In this document: positions 54,454 to 62,294 of the stretch, piece after piece | Layout of the letters: every line of letters begins with the position of its first letter | Position numbering within the stretch: position 1 is the first letter of the stretch | DNA from: Desulfovibrio sp. JY | GTDB lineage: Bacteria > Desulfobacterota > Desulfovibrionia > Desulfovibrionales > Desulfovibrionaceae | Length of the DNA stretch: 64,000 nt | Assembly: GCA_021730285.1 (NCBI GenBank) | Contig: CP082962.1 | Location: 4,597,501-4,661,500 of the forward strand | Reading direction: 5' to 3' | Position numbers and translations under genes: made by a program | The notes under the pieces: model-generated | Seen by the model: the letters and a program-made list of their open reading frames with translations, nothing else | Database searches by the model: none | Told to the model about the DNA's origin: nothing

Positions 54454-54720
54454 CTAAGAAAAATCGCGCCTGCCATGTCCCCAGCGCATGTCCTTCAGGG
54501 GGAGTGCCTCTGGCATGGCGAGGTGCCTCGCGACACCTTCAGGCGCGATACGAACTGACCTGTCGTGTCCCCAGCGCAGTTCCTGAGGGAAGGCCTCTGG
54601 CACGTCGGAATCTCTTTCGAGACTCTCAGGCGCGGTCCGCAATTTCGCAATAGCACGCCGCTCGGCAGGGTCAAGGGGGGTGCCGAAGGCCGAGCGCGAG
54701 AAGCCGTCCAGAAGGCCCAT
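54454..54720 (-). CDS. Hypothetical 88-residue protein with internal repeat
   Basis: Starts MGLLDGFSRSAFGTPLDPAE. The second half contains two related units (VPEAFPQELRWGHDRS and MPEALPLKDMRWGHGRR) encoded by an imperfect tandem DNA repeat of about 75 bp. Function unknown. It is followed by a terminator at 54263. Confidence 0.5.
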   Translation of the reverse strand: MGLLDGFSRSAFGTPLDPAERRAIAKLRTAPESLERDSDVPEAFPQELRWGHDRSVRIAPEGVARHLAMPEALPLKDMRWGHGRRDFS

Positions 54721-54806
54721 ACGGCCTTATCCCCCTTTTGTCGGACCGTTGGCCAAGTTGTCGTTTGCGTCGCTTCTGTGGGGCTCCTGAAGCGAAATTC
54801 CCAGGC

Positions 54807-54835
54807 AAAAAGAAAGGGCCGAGTTTCCCCGGCCC
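54807..54835 (-). terminator. Terminator of the Rha-type gene
   Basis: Minus-strand hairpin GGGCCG-GGGAAACT-CGGCCC followed by TTTCTTTTT, 36 bp after the stop. It shares the motif AAAGGGCCGAG-N3-CCCCGGCCC with the terminator at 54263. Confidence 0.8.
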
Positions 54836-54870
54836 GTCGTTTTTAACTTCTGCCCTTGCTTTGCCCGCCA

Positions 54871-55686
54871 TCATGCATTCCCCACCCGGCGTTCGATCAG
54901 CGGGAGCCATACCATCCTGGAAGGCCGAGGCCTGGGGGTGCTGGCCACCAACGGTGAAGCCATCCCCAGCGGCACGACAGGCGACGGCTTGAACATCCGG
55001 GCCAGGGCCTCAACGAACTTCCGCGCCTGCTCGAATATGACCTTGTACGGCACGCCCCTGTCCATCTGGTCGTCCATCTCCAGGGCAAGGCGTTCCTCCA
55101 CGGTGGCAAGGTCACGAAGTTGGCGGGCGTCCAAGTGGTCACGGATGGTATGGCGAAGCTGGCGCTCGACTACCGGGGGCAGGCTGAAAAAGACGCGGTA
55201 GACCATGCGCGTGATGTTCATGAAGTAGCGGTCGGCATGGGCGCTTCCCTGGGCCCGGGCGTAGACCACGAAGTCGGCCAGGACGGTGGCCAGTTCGCGA
55301 CGAGCTGTCTTTCCCTCCTGCCGGGCTGTTTGCCATTCCAGCAGGGTTCGGCGTTCAGCATGTCGCAGGGCGCAACGGGCAGCATCCCGATACCGCTTAA
55401 AGGCCTTTGTCAGGTCCAGCTTGAGGGCCACAACCTCGGGCGTATTCCTGGTCAGCGTCAGCAAGAAAACGGCTTGGTCCTCGTTGAGGTAGGCATACTT
55501 TTGGGGCATCCCTTTGCGGCCGGTTTGTGCGATTTCAAATCGCACTATTCCGAGCTCTTCCAGCTTGTCTTGGAACTTCGTCACAAGCCGGAAGGTGGAC
55601 CTGTGATCCACTCCCATGCGCTTGGCGATCAGGCGCGAGTCCACCCGGGGCTCTTGGTCGATCAGGTTGATTTCGATTTTGCCCAT
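54871..55686 (-). CDS. Rha-family phage regulatory protein
   Basis: 271 residues. The N-terminal ~100 residues match the Rha (pRha) domain: VDSRLIAKRMGVDHRSTFRLVTKFQDKLEELG, TGRKGMPQKYAYLNEDQAVFLLTLTRNTPEVVALKLDLTKAFKRYRD. The C-terminal region is helical and unassigned. Rha proteins act as phage-encoded regulators/antirepressors. AAGGAG lies 6 bases before ATG 55686. Own terminator downstream; 84 bp after the triplicated mini-protein genes. Confidence 0.82.
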   Translation of the reverse strand: MGKIEINLIDQEPRVDSRLIAKRMGVDHRSTFRLVTKFQDKLEELGIVRFEIAQTGRKGMPQKYAYLNEDQAVFLLTLTRNTPEVVALKLDLTKAFKRYRDAARCALRHAERRTLLEWQTARQEGKTARRELATVLADFVVYARAQGSAHADRYFMNITRMVYRVFFSLPPVVERQLRHTIRDHLDARQLRDLATVEERLALEMDDQMDRGVPYKVIFEQARKFVEALARMFKPSPVVPLGMASPLVASTPRPRPSRMVWLPLIERRVGNA

Positions 55687-55770
55687 GGTTTCTCCTTACC
55701 CACGGCAGGGGATCGAGTCTAGCCCGGCCCCTGGCGCCCATTCCTCTCCCGCCAACATCGGGATTGTCGC

Positions 55771-55971
55771 TCACAGATCAGCCGGCAATGGGTCCGGCTC
55801 GGGCACGCCTGATATGAAGCAGTTGATTTTGCTGGGATGCTCCCCGGGATGGGCCATAAGCCACTCGGCCCTCGCTTCTTCCGGGGTTGCCCCCATGGGG
55901 ACGAACACCAACGGGATTTCGCCAGTCGCCATGTGTTCGAGCTTGGCAACGCGCTTTTGCAACTCACGCAT
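55771..55971 (-). CDS. Mini-protein paralogue 3 of a tandem triplet
   Basis: 66 residues. Opening MRELQKRVAKLE (short coiled coil), then P-x-G-A-T-PEEARAEWLMAHPGEHPSK. It shares the pattern RxLxxRVxxLE ... [PM]G-x-[TS]-x-E-E-A ... HP with the two genes upstream. The ATG overlaps the previous stop by 8 bp. Function unknown. Confidence 0.6.
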   Translation of the reverse strand: MRELQKRVAKLEHMATGEIPLVFVPMGATPEEARAEWLMAHPGEHPSKINCFISGVPEPDPLPADL

Positions 55972-56164
55972 TCTCTTTCTCCCTGAACATTTTCACAAAC
56001 AGAAAAGGTGACAACCCGGAATAGTTGCGCATGTCGGGATGCTCGGTGAAATACTCCTCCCTCGCTTCTTCCTTGCTTTGGCCCGGGTATACCGGAACGA
56101 TCATGCATGTTTCTTCTATGCTGTCGGCCTCGAGCCGCTTCACACGTGATTCAAGGTTTCGCAT
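55964..56164 (-). CDS. Mini-protein paralogue 2 of a tandem triplet
   Basis: 66 residues: MRNLESRVKRLEADS, a PVYPGQSKEEAREEYFTEHPDMRN core, and a hydrophobic SPFLFVKMF tail shared with paralogue 1 (LPFLFS). It starts 8 bp after paralogue 1 and overlaps paralogue 3. ATG 56164 marks the unit common to all three copies. Confidence 0.6.
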   Translation of the reverse strand: MRNLESRVKRLEADSIEETCMIVPVYPGQSKEEAREEYFTEHPDMRNYSGLSPFLFVKMFREKENA

Positions 56165-56172
56165 GACGTAAC

Positions 56173-56352
56173 CTATGAGAACAGGAACGGAAGACCGCTC
56201 TTCTCGCTCCGTGCTTCTGGATGTTTTGCGTAAAACTCGGCAACACACTCGTCGTCTGTTTGTCCTGGCCGTGGTTCGAGGCACAGGCAGTAAGTACATG
56301 GTGCATTGTCTTCCAAATTCTTGACCCTTGTTTTCAGATTTCTTGCGATCAT
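56173..56352 (-). CDS. Mini-protein paralogue 1 of a tandem triplet
   Basis: 59 residues: MIARNLKTRVKNLEDN, a cysteine-bearing insert (CTYCLCLE), PRPGQTDDECVAEFYAKHPEAR and a terminal LPFLFS. Its ATG overlaps the DUF5681 gene's stop by ATGA, which strongly supports translation. Together with the next two genes it is a tandem triplication of a short coiled-coil protein. Confidence 0.6.
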   Translation of the reverse strand: MIARNLKTRVKNLEDNAPCTYCLCLEPRPGQTDDECVAEFYAKHPEARSEKSGLPFLFS

Positions 56353-56816
56353 TTACCCTTGAACTCCTCAAGTTTTGAAATTCGTTCCTCAAGCTCTGAT
56401 GTCTCAAGCGCACGACGATGCATTTCCACCAGCCCGGCCACTGCCTGGGCTTCTGCAGGCGTCAACTTTCCCTTGCCCACAGCTTCCAGCAGGGCGCTTG
56501 TCACGGTTGGGATGTCAGCAGCACTCTCGATGGCCGGCAGCGTCACCTTGATGGGACCGTCCTTGCGCGGCGGGCACAGCCGGTCGAGGATCGCCCGCAG
56601 AACCGGACCATCGCCAGACAGGGCCAATTCAAGGGCCTTGTTGACGACTTCCTCCGCCTTGCCGTCGATAAGGGCTTGTGCGGCCATGGTGGCACGGGAG
56701 CGGCAACCTTTGGGCTTGCCTGCCGGATTCCCCGACTGGCCGGGCTCGAAGCGTTTCCCTGCTCCTCGCTGCTTTGGCTGCTTTTTCAGAGGACTTTCAG
56801 CCATAATATCCTTCAT
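56349..56816 (-). CDS. DUF5681-type element protein
   Basis: 155 residues. GKRFEPGQSGNPAGKPKGCRSR near the N-terminus is the DUF5681 signature found in phage and plasmid proteins, often near DNA-packaging or replication genes. The C-terminus is a predicted coiled coil (TSELEERISKLEEFKGK). ATG 56816 overlaps the ERCC4 gene stop by ATGA. Function unknown. Confidence 0.7.
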   Translation of the reverse strand: MKDIMAESPLKKQPKQRGAGKRFEPGQSGNPAGKPKGCRSRATMAAQALIDGKAEEVVNKALELALSGDGPVLRAILDRLCPPRKDGPIKVTLPAIESAADIPTVTSALLEAVGKGKLTPAEAQAVAGLVEMHRRALETSELEERISKLEEFKGK

Positions 56817-57289
56817 GCCGCTTTCCCCTTTGCCGGGGCCTGGGATTTCGCGACAGACGCATAACGTCGTGCAATCGTTCGTTGAAAATGGCGCAGGAAC
56901 GAGAAAGTGAATCGCTCGGCACCACGCCGATCCTGAGCGAAGTAGAACGTCAGCTTGTATCTGCACATGAAAGCCACCACGGATTCATAGGCGGCCTTCG
57001 GATTGAGGGCGGATCGGTATTCACCGAGGGCCAGGGCGGACATGGGCGATTCGACCACCACGGCAGCGGACTCGAAGCCGCGCAGCCGCTCAAGCTCGCG
57101 CTCAAACCTCGGACGTTCCCTTCCGAGACATTGCACAAGGTCGGGCAGGCTTTTACGCTCCACGGCTACCAGAGGTTCCAGCCCGACAAGAGAGTAGTCC
57201 CCGGCCGTCAACGTCCCCTGCATGACCTCCGCGCCGTAGCCCTCGAATGGGAAAGGGGCCTGCTCCCGACTATCCACGACGATCTTCAT
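56813..57289 (-). CDS. ERCC4-domain nuclease
   Basis: 158 residues, one ERCC4/XPF-type nuclease domain: IVVDSREQAPFPF, GDYSLVG and VAVERKSLPDLVQ (the V-E-R-K core with upstream Asp residues), plus a basic C-terminus (AKSQAPAKGKAA). Such stand-alone nucleases occur in phages and plasmids and probably process branched or flap DNA. It lies in the replication operon between the primase and the DUF5681 gene. Confidence 0.85.
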   Translation of the reverse strand: MKIVVDSREQAPFPFEGYGAEVMQGTLTAGDYSLVGLEPLVAVERKSLPDLVQCLGRERPRFERELERLRGFESAAVVVESPMSALALGEYRSALNPKAAYESVVAFMCRYKLTFYFAQDRRGAERFTFSFLRHFQRTIARRYASVAKSQAPAKGKAA

Positions 57290-57449
57290 ACCGCCCCCAG
57301 CGCTTGGGCCCGTTGTTCGACTTCTTGGCGTTCAGTGCGCGTTCCATGTGCTCAAGTTCCCGGATGGCCTCGGCCTCAAGCTCGGCTTCAGTCTTGGGCG
57401 GCATGTGGACCTGGCGGCCCTGCTGCATGGTGGAATTACGCGACGTCAT
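57270..57449 (-). CDS. Hypothetical 59-residue protein
   Basis: MTSRNSTMQQGRQVH, then an acidic/alanine helix (KTEAELEAEAIRELEHMERALN) and a basic end (KKSNNGPKRWGRYEDRR). It overlaps the upstream 77-residue gene by 14 bp and the ERCC4 start by 20 bp, consistent with the packed operon. No family recognised. Confidence 0.5.
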   Translation of the reverse strand: MTSRNSTMQQGRQVHMPPKTEAELEAEAIRELEHMERALNAKKSNNGPKRWGRYEDRRG

Positions 57450-57669
57450 CTTCGAACCTCCCGCACAGAGCTTTGATGGTGGCCATGCCGTTGCGGCAGG
57501 CGCTTTGAACCCGCTGAGACTCCTCAGTGCTCAAAGGCCGTCCGGTCAGGCTGGCGTGCCAAACGGTCGTCATGGCCTCGGCCAGGGCGAAGTAGGCTTC
57601 TTGGCCCATTTCCAGGTTGGCCATGGTGGACAGGAAGAGCTTGCGAGCGGTCAGGGTGTCGCTATCCAT
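57436..57669 (-). CDS. Hypothetical 77-residue protein
   Basis: Starts MDSDTLTARKLFLSTMANLE; helical, with GGAGGCG upstream inside the primase gene and an 8-bp overlap with its stop. No motif recognised. Part of the replication operon. Confidence 0.6.
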   Translation of the reverse strand: MDSDTLTARKLFLSTMANLEMGQEAYFALAEAMTTVWHASLTGRPLSTEESQRVQSACRNGMATIKALCGRFEDDVA

Positions 57670-58942
57670 GCTGCGCCTCCTGGGTGGGCAATTCGCCCAT
57701 GTGTTGTTCGAGAAAAGGGAGAGCATCCGCGAAAAGGCTTTTCGCGTAGCCAACAAGATCGGGATGGGGATTGGCCGGGTAGACAAGACGCAGCCGGCCG
57801 CCAGCCATGACCACGCGCAGGGCATGGTGTTGAGCAAGGTCGCACAGGTCGAATGCCGCCCACCAGCCGTCAAAGTCCGGGTGGTCGATGTCAGGAGCGC
57901 CCGGCAGCCAAGAAAGGCCAGTGGCATCGACCTGAGGAAGCCCGGCCTCGATCCAGGCTCTGACCATGCCCGGCTCGGCCATCAGGTCGCCCGGGTCTTT
58001 CCCATGTGGCGTCGGCCACCTGACGGCCCGGGGGTAATGCTCTCGCCACCACGGCCAAGCGGTCGCACCTGCTTCGTCGGCGTCGGTCGCCACCAGAATC
58101 AACGACGCGGCGGTCAACAGCGCATGGGCCTCGGCATCGGGTTTGGCCTTGGCCGTCCTCAAGGCGATGGCGGTCACAAAGTCGCGGGCCGCCTGAGCAC
58201 ACAAAACGGCGTCCAGTTCGCCTTCAAGAAGAATGCAGGGCTTACCCTTGCCCGGAGCCAGGACCATGGGCAGCTTCCCACCACCTGAGACTGCGCAGTA
58301 TTTCGGCAACTCGTCTTCGGGCGCCCACGCAGCCCGGCGGATTTTGACGGCGGCCACCTGGCCGGCGCGCAAGGTCGGAATGACCAGACCAGACGGAAGC
58401 CAGACACGTCTGGGCTTTCCCGTTTTGGGGTTGATCTCTTCGGGCAACCCCCAAGCGGCGCGGTCCTCATAGCGGTCGCGGTCGTTCCAGCCGATCCGTA
58501 GCGCGGCGCACGTCTTGGCGGTCAGGCCTCGGCCTCGAGCGTAATCGAGCCCAGGACCACCAGCGGCCAGAGCGGCGGCGCAACGGTCAATGAACTGACC
58601 GGCGCGAGCGATCCAGGTTGCACCAGGCAGAACGGAGGCCTTCGGCTCCCAGATGGTAGCCTTACGAGCGTGGCTCGCCTCGGTGGATTTTGGTTCTGTG
58701 CCCAGAAGCCGGCATGCCTCGACGTAACCCACACCGCCGTGCTCCATGATGAACGCTATGGCATCGCCCGACTTGCCGCAGCCACGGCACATAAACTTCC
58801 CGCCGGTCGCACCGCTTGGGTGATCGGGCCAGACGCGGAAACGATCCTCGCCGCCGCACCAAGGGCAAGGGCCGGCGTACTCGCCGCCGCTTGTCGCGGA
58901 GACGTATTTCAACCCGGCAGGAATGAGGTCCAGGAGGTTCAT
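57662..58942 (-). CDS. Primase-like protein: zinc finger plus Toprim
   Basis: 426 residues. The N-terminal zinc finger reads CPWCGGEDRFRVWPDH...FMCRGCGKSGDAIAFIMEHGG (CHC2-like). A central region (KYCAVSGGGKLPMVLAPGKGKP) leads to a Toprim fold: PCILLEGELDAVLCAQAA and ILVATDADEAGATAWPWW hold the Glu and the DxD. This is the DnaG/phage-primase layout, probably priming replication of the element. ATG 58942 overlaps the RepA-like stop by ATGA. Confidence 0.87.
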   Translation of the reverse strand: MNLLDLIPAGLKYVSATSGGEYAGPCPWCGGEDRFRVWPDHPSGATGGKFMCRGCGKSGDAIAFIMEHGGVGYVEACRLLGTEPKSTEASHARKATIWEPKASVLPGATWIARAGQFIDRCAAALAAGGPGLDYARGRGLTAKTCAALRIGWNDRDRYEDRAAWGLPEEINPKTGKPRRVWLPSGLVIPTLRAGQVAAVKIRRAAWAPEDELPKYCAVSGGGKLPMVLAPGKGKPCILLEGELDAVLCAQAARDFVTAIALRTAKAKPDAEAHALLTAASLILVATDADEAGATAWPWWREHYPRAVRWPTPHGKDPGDLMAEPGMVRAWIEAGLPQVDATGLSWLPGAPDIDHPDFDGWWAAFDLCDLAQHHALRVVMAGGRLRLVYPANPHPDLVGYAKSLFADALPFLEQHMGELPTQEAQHG

Positions 58943-60546
58943 GACCGGGCCTCCTCTTTCTGGGTTTCGGCATCCAATGAGGCTATGAGGGGAAATGCCG
59001 GACAGGCATTTTCCCCCTCTTTAGAGGGAGAGGCTGTCCGGCTGTCCGGCACTGTGATTTCAATAGGTTGCGTGCCGGACGGGCCTTCTGTCCGGCATTT
59101 ACGCTGTCCGGCATTTTTTTCTTTAGATGACAGTGTGTTAATGCCGGACGGCGTTTTTTGTCCGGTGCTGTCCGCCATTTCCTGTCCGGCATTCTGTCCG
59201 GCATTCTCGACCGTTCTCAATTGGCTAGAATCAATTTGACCTGCATGCAGAGTCGTGCACAAGAAGTTGTGAAGGCTCCCATTCCCACTACGCCGCCGAA
59301 CCTCAAACAGCTCCCCGTCCAGAATCGCGGCGGCGGCCGCAGCCCTGACAGCCGTCTTTGTCGCCCCGGAAATGTCCTCCTTCCATCTTGCCGGGAAAAC
59401 GTCGCCCAGGGCTTTGACGGTCAAGGCCGGCTCACCCTCAACCTCTCGTCGCCGAACCTCGGCCGTGATCCTTTCCACAAGCTGGGCCTCCAGGGCCTTG
59501 TCCTCTTCGGATCGTTCGGGCTCGATATGGCGTAGCGTTCCGTCGTGGTCGCGGCGCAGGTAGAAGACTTCGCCCAAAGGGGCGTCATTGGCCTTGCAGA
59601 CCTTCCCGGCGAGGTACTGGCCATCGGCTGCCTTGCTGTCCACGCCCTCGACCCTGGCCGTCTTGCCGGGCAAAGAAACCAGGTTCAGTTGCCACCGCGC
59701 CGCAGCGGAAAAACCGGACGCGCCGCGCATGGCGTCCTGGTGAAGGGCGGCTTGAAGATCCATGGAGCCGTCCTTTTTCTTGGCACCACCCTTCGTGGTA
59801 TGGGCGCAGCACAGGACCGCCGCGCCCGTCTCCTGGGCGAGACGTTCAAGCAGGGAGCAAAAAGTGGTGGCGGCCGAGTTGTCGTTTTCGTTTTGTCCGA
59901 AAAGACGGGATTGCGGGTCCAGGATGACCAGGGCCAAGCTAGGGATGGACTTCGCCAAGGTCAGGAGCTCGAAGAAGTTCCGAGAGGGTTGGGCATCGCC
60001 GCCGGCAACCTCGATAAGTCGCAGGTCCTGGCCGGCGGCCGGGATGGTAATGAAGTTGGCCCGGAAATCGGCTTCTGCAGGATGAGGGAGAACGGTGACG
60101 CGTCGGCCATCAGACTCGGCGTGTCTGGGACAGAAGGCCCGGAACATGCGGCGGACCCGACGCCAGAGGACGCGGCGGTCTTCCTCACAGAAGACAGCGA
60201 GCACTTTGCCTTTCCTGGCCGGCCGCAGTGCTTCCCCTAAAAAGCCCGTATGGCCCGTGGCTACAGCCGCACCTATCTGGAGCAGAAAACGGCTTTTTCC
60301 GGTTCCCTGGGCCCCTGCGACATAGCCGACAACCCCGGCAAGAAGAGAATCAGCCAAAACCCAATCCAGGGGTGGCGGCTCTTCGTCCAGGAACCGGCCG
60401 GTGTCGAACTGGGACAGGTCCAGGCGCGCGAAGAAACCATGATACTTCTCGTCGTCCTGGCCTGTGCCTTGCCGGGCGGACTCTTCTTGGGCGACACGGC
60501 TTTCGACCTGGCGTCGGATTTCCTCGCGGTCGGGAGGGGCGCTCAT
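58939..60546 (-). CDS. RepA-like replicative ATPase (AAA_25 type) with iteron-bearing 3' end
   Basis: 535 residues. RecA-like ATPase core: Walker A GAQGTGKSRFLL near residue 78, CEEDRRVLWRRVRRM, Walker B LALVILDPQSRLFG, sensor AVLCCAHTTKGGAKKKDGS. A helical middle (AEVRRREVEG...) leads to a winged-helix-like stretch (about 370-430), then a low-complexity tail of about 80 residues with NAGQ repeats. This is the RepA/hexameric-helicase family of plasmids and integrated elements. DNA encoding the tail carries 11 short repeats. It lies between a 53-residue gene (ATGA) and the primase (ATGA). Confidence 0.87.
   Translation of the reverse strand: MSAPPDREEIRRQVESRVAQEESARQGTGQDDEKYHGFFARLDLSQFDTGRFLDEEPPPLDWVLADSLLAGVVGYVAGAQGTGKSRFLLQIGAAVATGHTGFLGEALRPARKGKVLAVFCEEDRRVLWRRVRRMFRAFCPRHAESDGRRVTVLPHPAEADFRANFITIPAAGQDLRLIEVAGGDAQPSRNFFELLTLAKSIPSLALVILDPQSRLFGQNENDNSAATTFCSLLERLAQETGAAVLCCAHTTKGGAKKKDGSMDLQAALHQDAMRGASGFSAAARWQLNLVSLPGKTARVEGVDSKAADGQYLAGKVCKANDAPLGEVFYLRRDHDGTLRHIEPERSEEDKALEAQLVERITAEVRRREVEGEPALTVKALGDVFPARWKEDISGATKTAVRAAAAAAILDGELFEVRRRSGNGSLHNFLCTTLHAGQIDSSQLRTVENAGQNAGQEMADSTGQKTPSGINTLSSKEKNAGQRKCRTEGPSGTQPIEITVPDSRTASPSKEGENACPAFPLIASLDAETQKEEARS
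58995..59204. repeat. Eleven iteron-like repeats (TGTCCGGCAT), candidate replication origin
   Basis: Copies in both orientations begin near 58995, 59035, 59043, 59073, 59089, 59105, 59141, 59159, 59169, 59183 and 59195; five are exact TGTCCGGCAT or its complement and the rest differ at one or two positions. They fall within the 3' end of the RepA-like gene. Lambda O and several plasmid systems likewise place origins inside the initiator gene. Confidence 0.65.
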
Positions 60547-60704
60547 GCCCGAGTTCCTGCCCTTTCGCGCAAGGACTCCGCTTGGGCCTCAAGCCGATCC
60601 ACCACCCTTGACGCCCACCGCCAGCGGGGCCAACCCAGGAAGGCGACAAACCCAATGAGGAGGTCACGGACCCAAAGGATTACGGCCAAGCGTAGGGCGC
60701 TCAT
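60543..60704 (-). CDS. Hypothetical 53-residue membrane-associated protein
   Basis: MSALRLAVILWVRDLLIGFVAFLGWPRWRW... has one hydrophobic segment, then a basic amphipathic helix (RVVDRLEAQAESLRERAG). Linked by ATGA overlaps to the genes on both sides, strong evidence for translation. No family recognised. Confidence 0.65.
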   Translation of the reverse strand: MSALRLAVILWVRDLLIGFVAFLGWPRWRWASRVVDRLEAQAESLRERAGTRA

Positions 60705-60946
60705 GACGCAACCCTCTGCAGTCGCCGCATCTCCTCCAGGAGGATCGCGTTTTTCTCGCGAAGCCGGATGATCTTTTTGAGGTTCCGGTCAAATTGCCGC
60801 AGGGCGCGCCACAGTTTGGGCGAACTTGTATTGACGACCGGGGCCGGTACGGACATGGAGAAGACGTCATCATTTTCCACGCTCTTTTTGCAGGACCCGC
60901 CCTGGCCGGCGGGTCTTTGCATTTCAACAGGGGGATTACTGAACAT
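60701..60946 (-). CDS. Hypothetical 81-residue protein with coiled coil
   Basis: Starts MFSNPPVEMQRPAGQ; the C-terminal half (LWRALRQFDRNLKKIIRLREKNAILLEEMRRLQRV) is a strong coiled coil. The ATG overlaps the AlpA-like stop by 11 bp and the stop overlaps the 53-residue gene. It could be an operon-specific replication accessory. Confidence 0.6.
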   Translation of the reverse strand: MFSNPPVEMQRPAGQGGSCKKSVENDDVFSMSVPAPVVNTSSPKLWRALRQFDRNLKKIIRLREKNAILLEEMRRLQRVAS

Positions 60947-61136
60947 ACCCCACCCCCTCGGCCTTCCGGGACTCCACCCACGCCAAGACTTCGGCCTCAA
61001 TCCAGCCAACAGCGGACTTGGACAACTTGATTCGCTTCGGAAATTGTCCGGCCATCTCAAGGCGACGGTAGGTCGAGGGCGAAAGGCCGGTGACCTCAGT
61101 GACCCAGGGTTTTCTGCGGATTCGCACTTGCTGCAT
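60936..61136 (-). CDS. AlpA-family helix-turn-helix regulator
   Basis: 66 residues: MQQVRIRRKPWVTEVTGLSPSTYRRLEMAGQFPKRIKLSKSAVGWIEAEVLAWVESRKAEG is the AlpA (COG3311) pattern. AlpA-like proteins act as phage transcriptional activators or excisionases. GAGGAG lies 7 bases before ATG 61136. It heads the replication operon, directly downstream of a cluster of TTGGGC repeats. Confidence 0.88.
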   Translation of the reverse strand: MQQVRIRRKPWVTEVTGLSPSTYRRLEMAGQFPKRIKLSKSAVGWIEAEVLAWVESRKAEGVGYVQ

Positions 61137-61188
61137 GATTTTGCTCCTCGACGCGCACTCGTGGCACGTCATGGACAAAACATGCTCT

Positions 61189-61261
61189 GCCCAAGTACTT
61201 GGGCAGCAAGGCCCAAACCTTGGGCAAAACCTTGGGCAAGTGGGGGGGTGACCTTGGGCAA
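61189..61261. repeat. Cluster of TTGGGC sites including a perfect 16-bp palindrome
   Basis: GCCCAAGTACTTGGGC (61189-61204) is a perfect palindrome; GCCCAA-acc-TTGGGC (61211-61225) is a second, and further CTTGGGCAA copies occur near 61231 and 61252. They lie 53-125 bp upstream of the AlpA-like gene and are a candidate operator for the replication operon. Confidence 0.6.
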
Positions 61262-61284
61262 AAGAAAGCCCGCGTGACGCGGGC
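61261..61284 (-). terminator. Terminator of the 318-residue gene
   Basis: Minus strand GCCCGCG-TCA-CGCGGGC followed by TTTCTTTT, about 26 bp past the stop. Confidence 0.85.
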
Positions 61285-61309
61285 GCTGATTTGAGGCGGG
61301 GAGTCGAGA

Positions 61310-62266
61310 CTATTTCTTCCCCCGGAGTCTCCTTCCTTGTGAGTTTTTAGCCTTCCACGACACACTTGTGCCGGGCCGAGCGGGAAGAAGTTCACCTAAG
61401 GCAGCATCAGATAAACCAGGGAAGTCTTTATCTACTCGGGCGGCAAGTTCGCGAAGTTCTTGCACTCCTTCCTCCCGCAACCGGGCGATTAAAACTTCTG
61501 GAGCACCCCCGCCAGCCGTTGCCGGGAGCGTTGCTTTCTCATTCATTGCAGCCTCGCCCACAAGCGTGTTCTGGGCCACTTCCTGGACTTTGCCCCCGCA
61601 CTGTTCAGACTTCCGTCGTAATTCTTTAAGTTCTAATACTTCTTTCTCCCTCTTCCGCATCTCGCGAAGAGTTTTCACCTCTTGTTCAATTCTATCTAGA
61701 GTGAATGATGTATTCTGAGGGTCATTTGGGAATATAGCCGCAGGAACCGGCAGCTTGTGGCTGCTGAGAAAACGGCGAAGGCTCGCGACTTTTATGCAAG
61801 ATGATTTAAAATCATTGCAGTCGTGTTGATATGAATAATCCCATCTTGGGGGAGGGGTCCACGGGCACCCTTCAAGGGAAGCCAACCCCTTGGCGATCCA
61901 TCGGTCAATCAATGCTCGATGTGCCAGTATCGTTGAAAAAGTACCATCATCGAGAAATGCCTCATGGACAAATTCTTTATGCGAATAATACCGATCATTG
62001 CGTATAATTCGTTCAACTTCTTGACATGTTAAATATTCTTCTAAATCGTATATCCTGTCACCCCTCATCCATGTATCAATCTGTGTAATCAAAGAGTTTA
62101 TCTTAAATTTTTCAGACATCTCTTTTATAGAAACAATTTCTGCCATCACATCTTCTTTGTTTCCCTCTAAATTGTCTTCAAACGATCTCTTTAGCGCATT
62201 GAATCTTGACCCCCACCTATCTTCAAGGAGTATTTTCTTGTGCTCTAAATCAAGGCTATCTTCCAT
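61310..62266 (-). CDS. Hypothetical 318-residue element protein
   Basis: Soluble and charged. The N-terminal ~180 residues (starts MEDSLDLEHKKILLEDRWGSRFN) are A/T-rich in codon use; the middle forms a coiled coil (about 195-230, EVKTLREMRKREKEVLELKELRRKSEQ); the C-terminal third is GC-rich (ARLREEGVQELRELAARVDKDFPGLSDAALGELL) and ends in a basic tail. The split composition suggests a domain joined by recombination. GGAGGG lies 7-8 bases before ATG 62266. Function unknown. Confidence 0.65.
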   Translation of the reverse strand: MEDSLDLEHKKILLEDRWGSRFNALKRSFEDNLEGNKEDVMAEIVSIKEMSEKFKINSLITQIDTWMRGDRIYDLEEYLTCQEVERIIRNDRYYSHKEFVHEAFLDDGTFSTILAHRALIDRWIAKGLASLEGCPWTPPPRWDYSYQHDCNDFKSSCIKVASLRRFLSSHKLPVPAAIFPNDPQNTSFTLDRIEQEVKTLREMRKREKEVLELKELRRKSEQCGGKVQEVAQNTLVGEAAMNEKATLPATAGGGAPEVLIARLREEGVQELRELAARVDKDFPGLSDAALGELLPARPGTSVSWKAKNSQGRRLRGKK

Positions 62267-62294
62267 TTCAAGCCCTCCACGACTTGTCCTCCAT

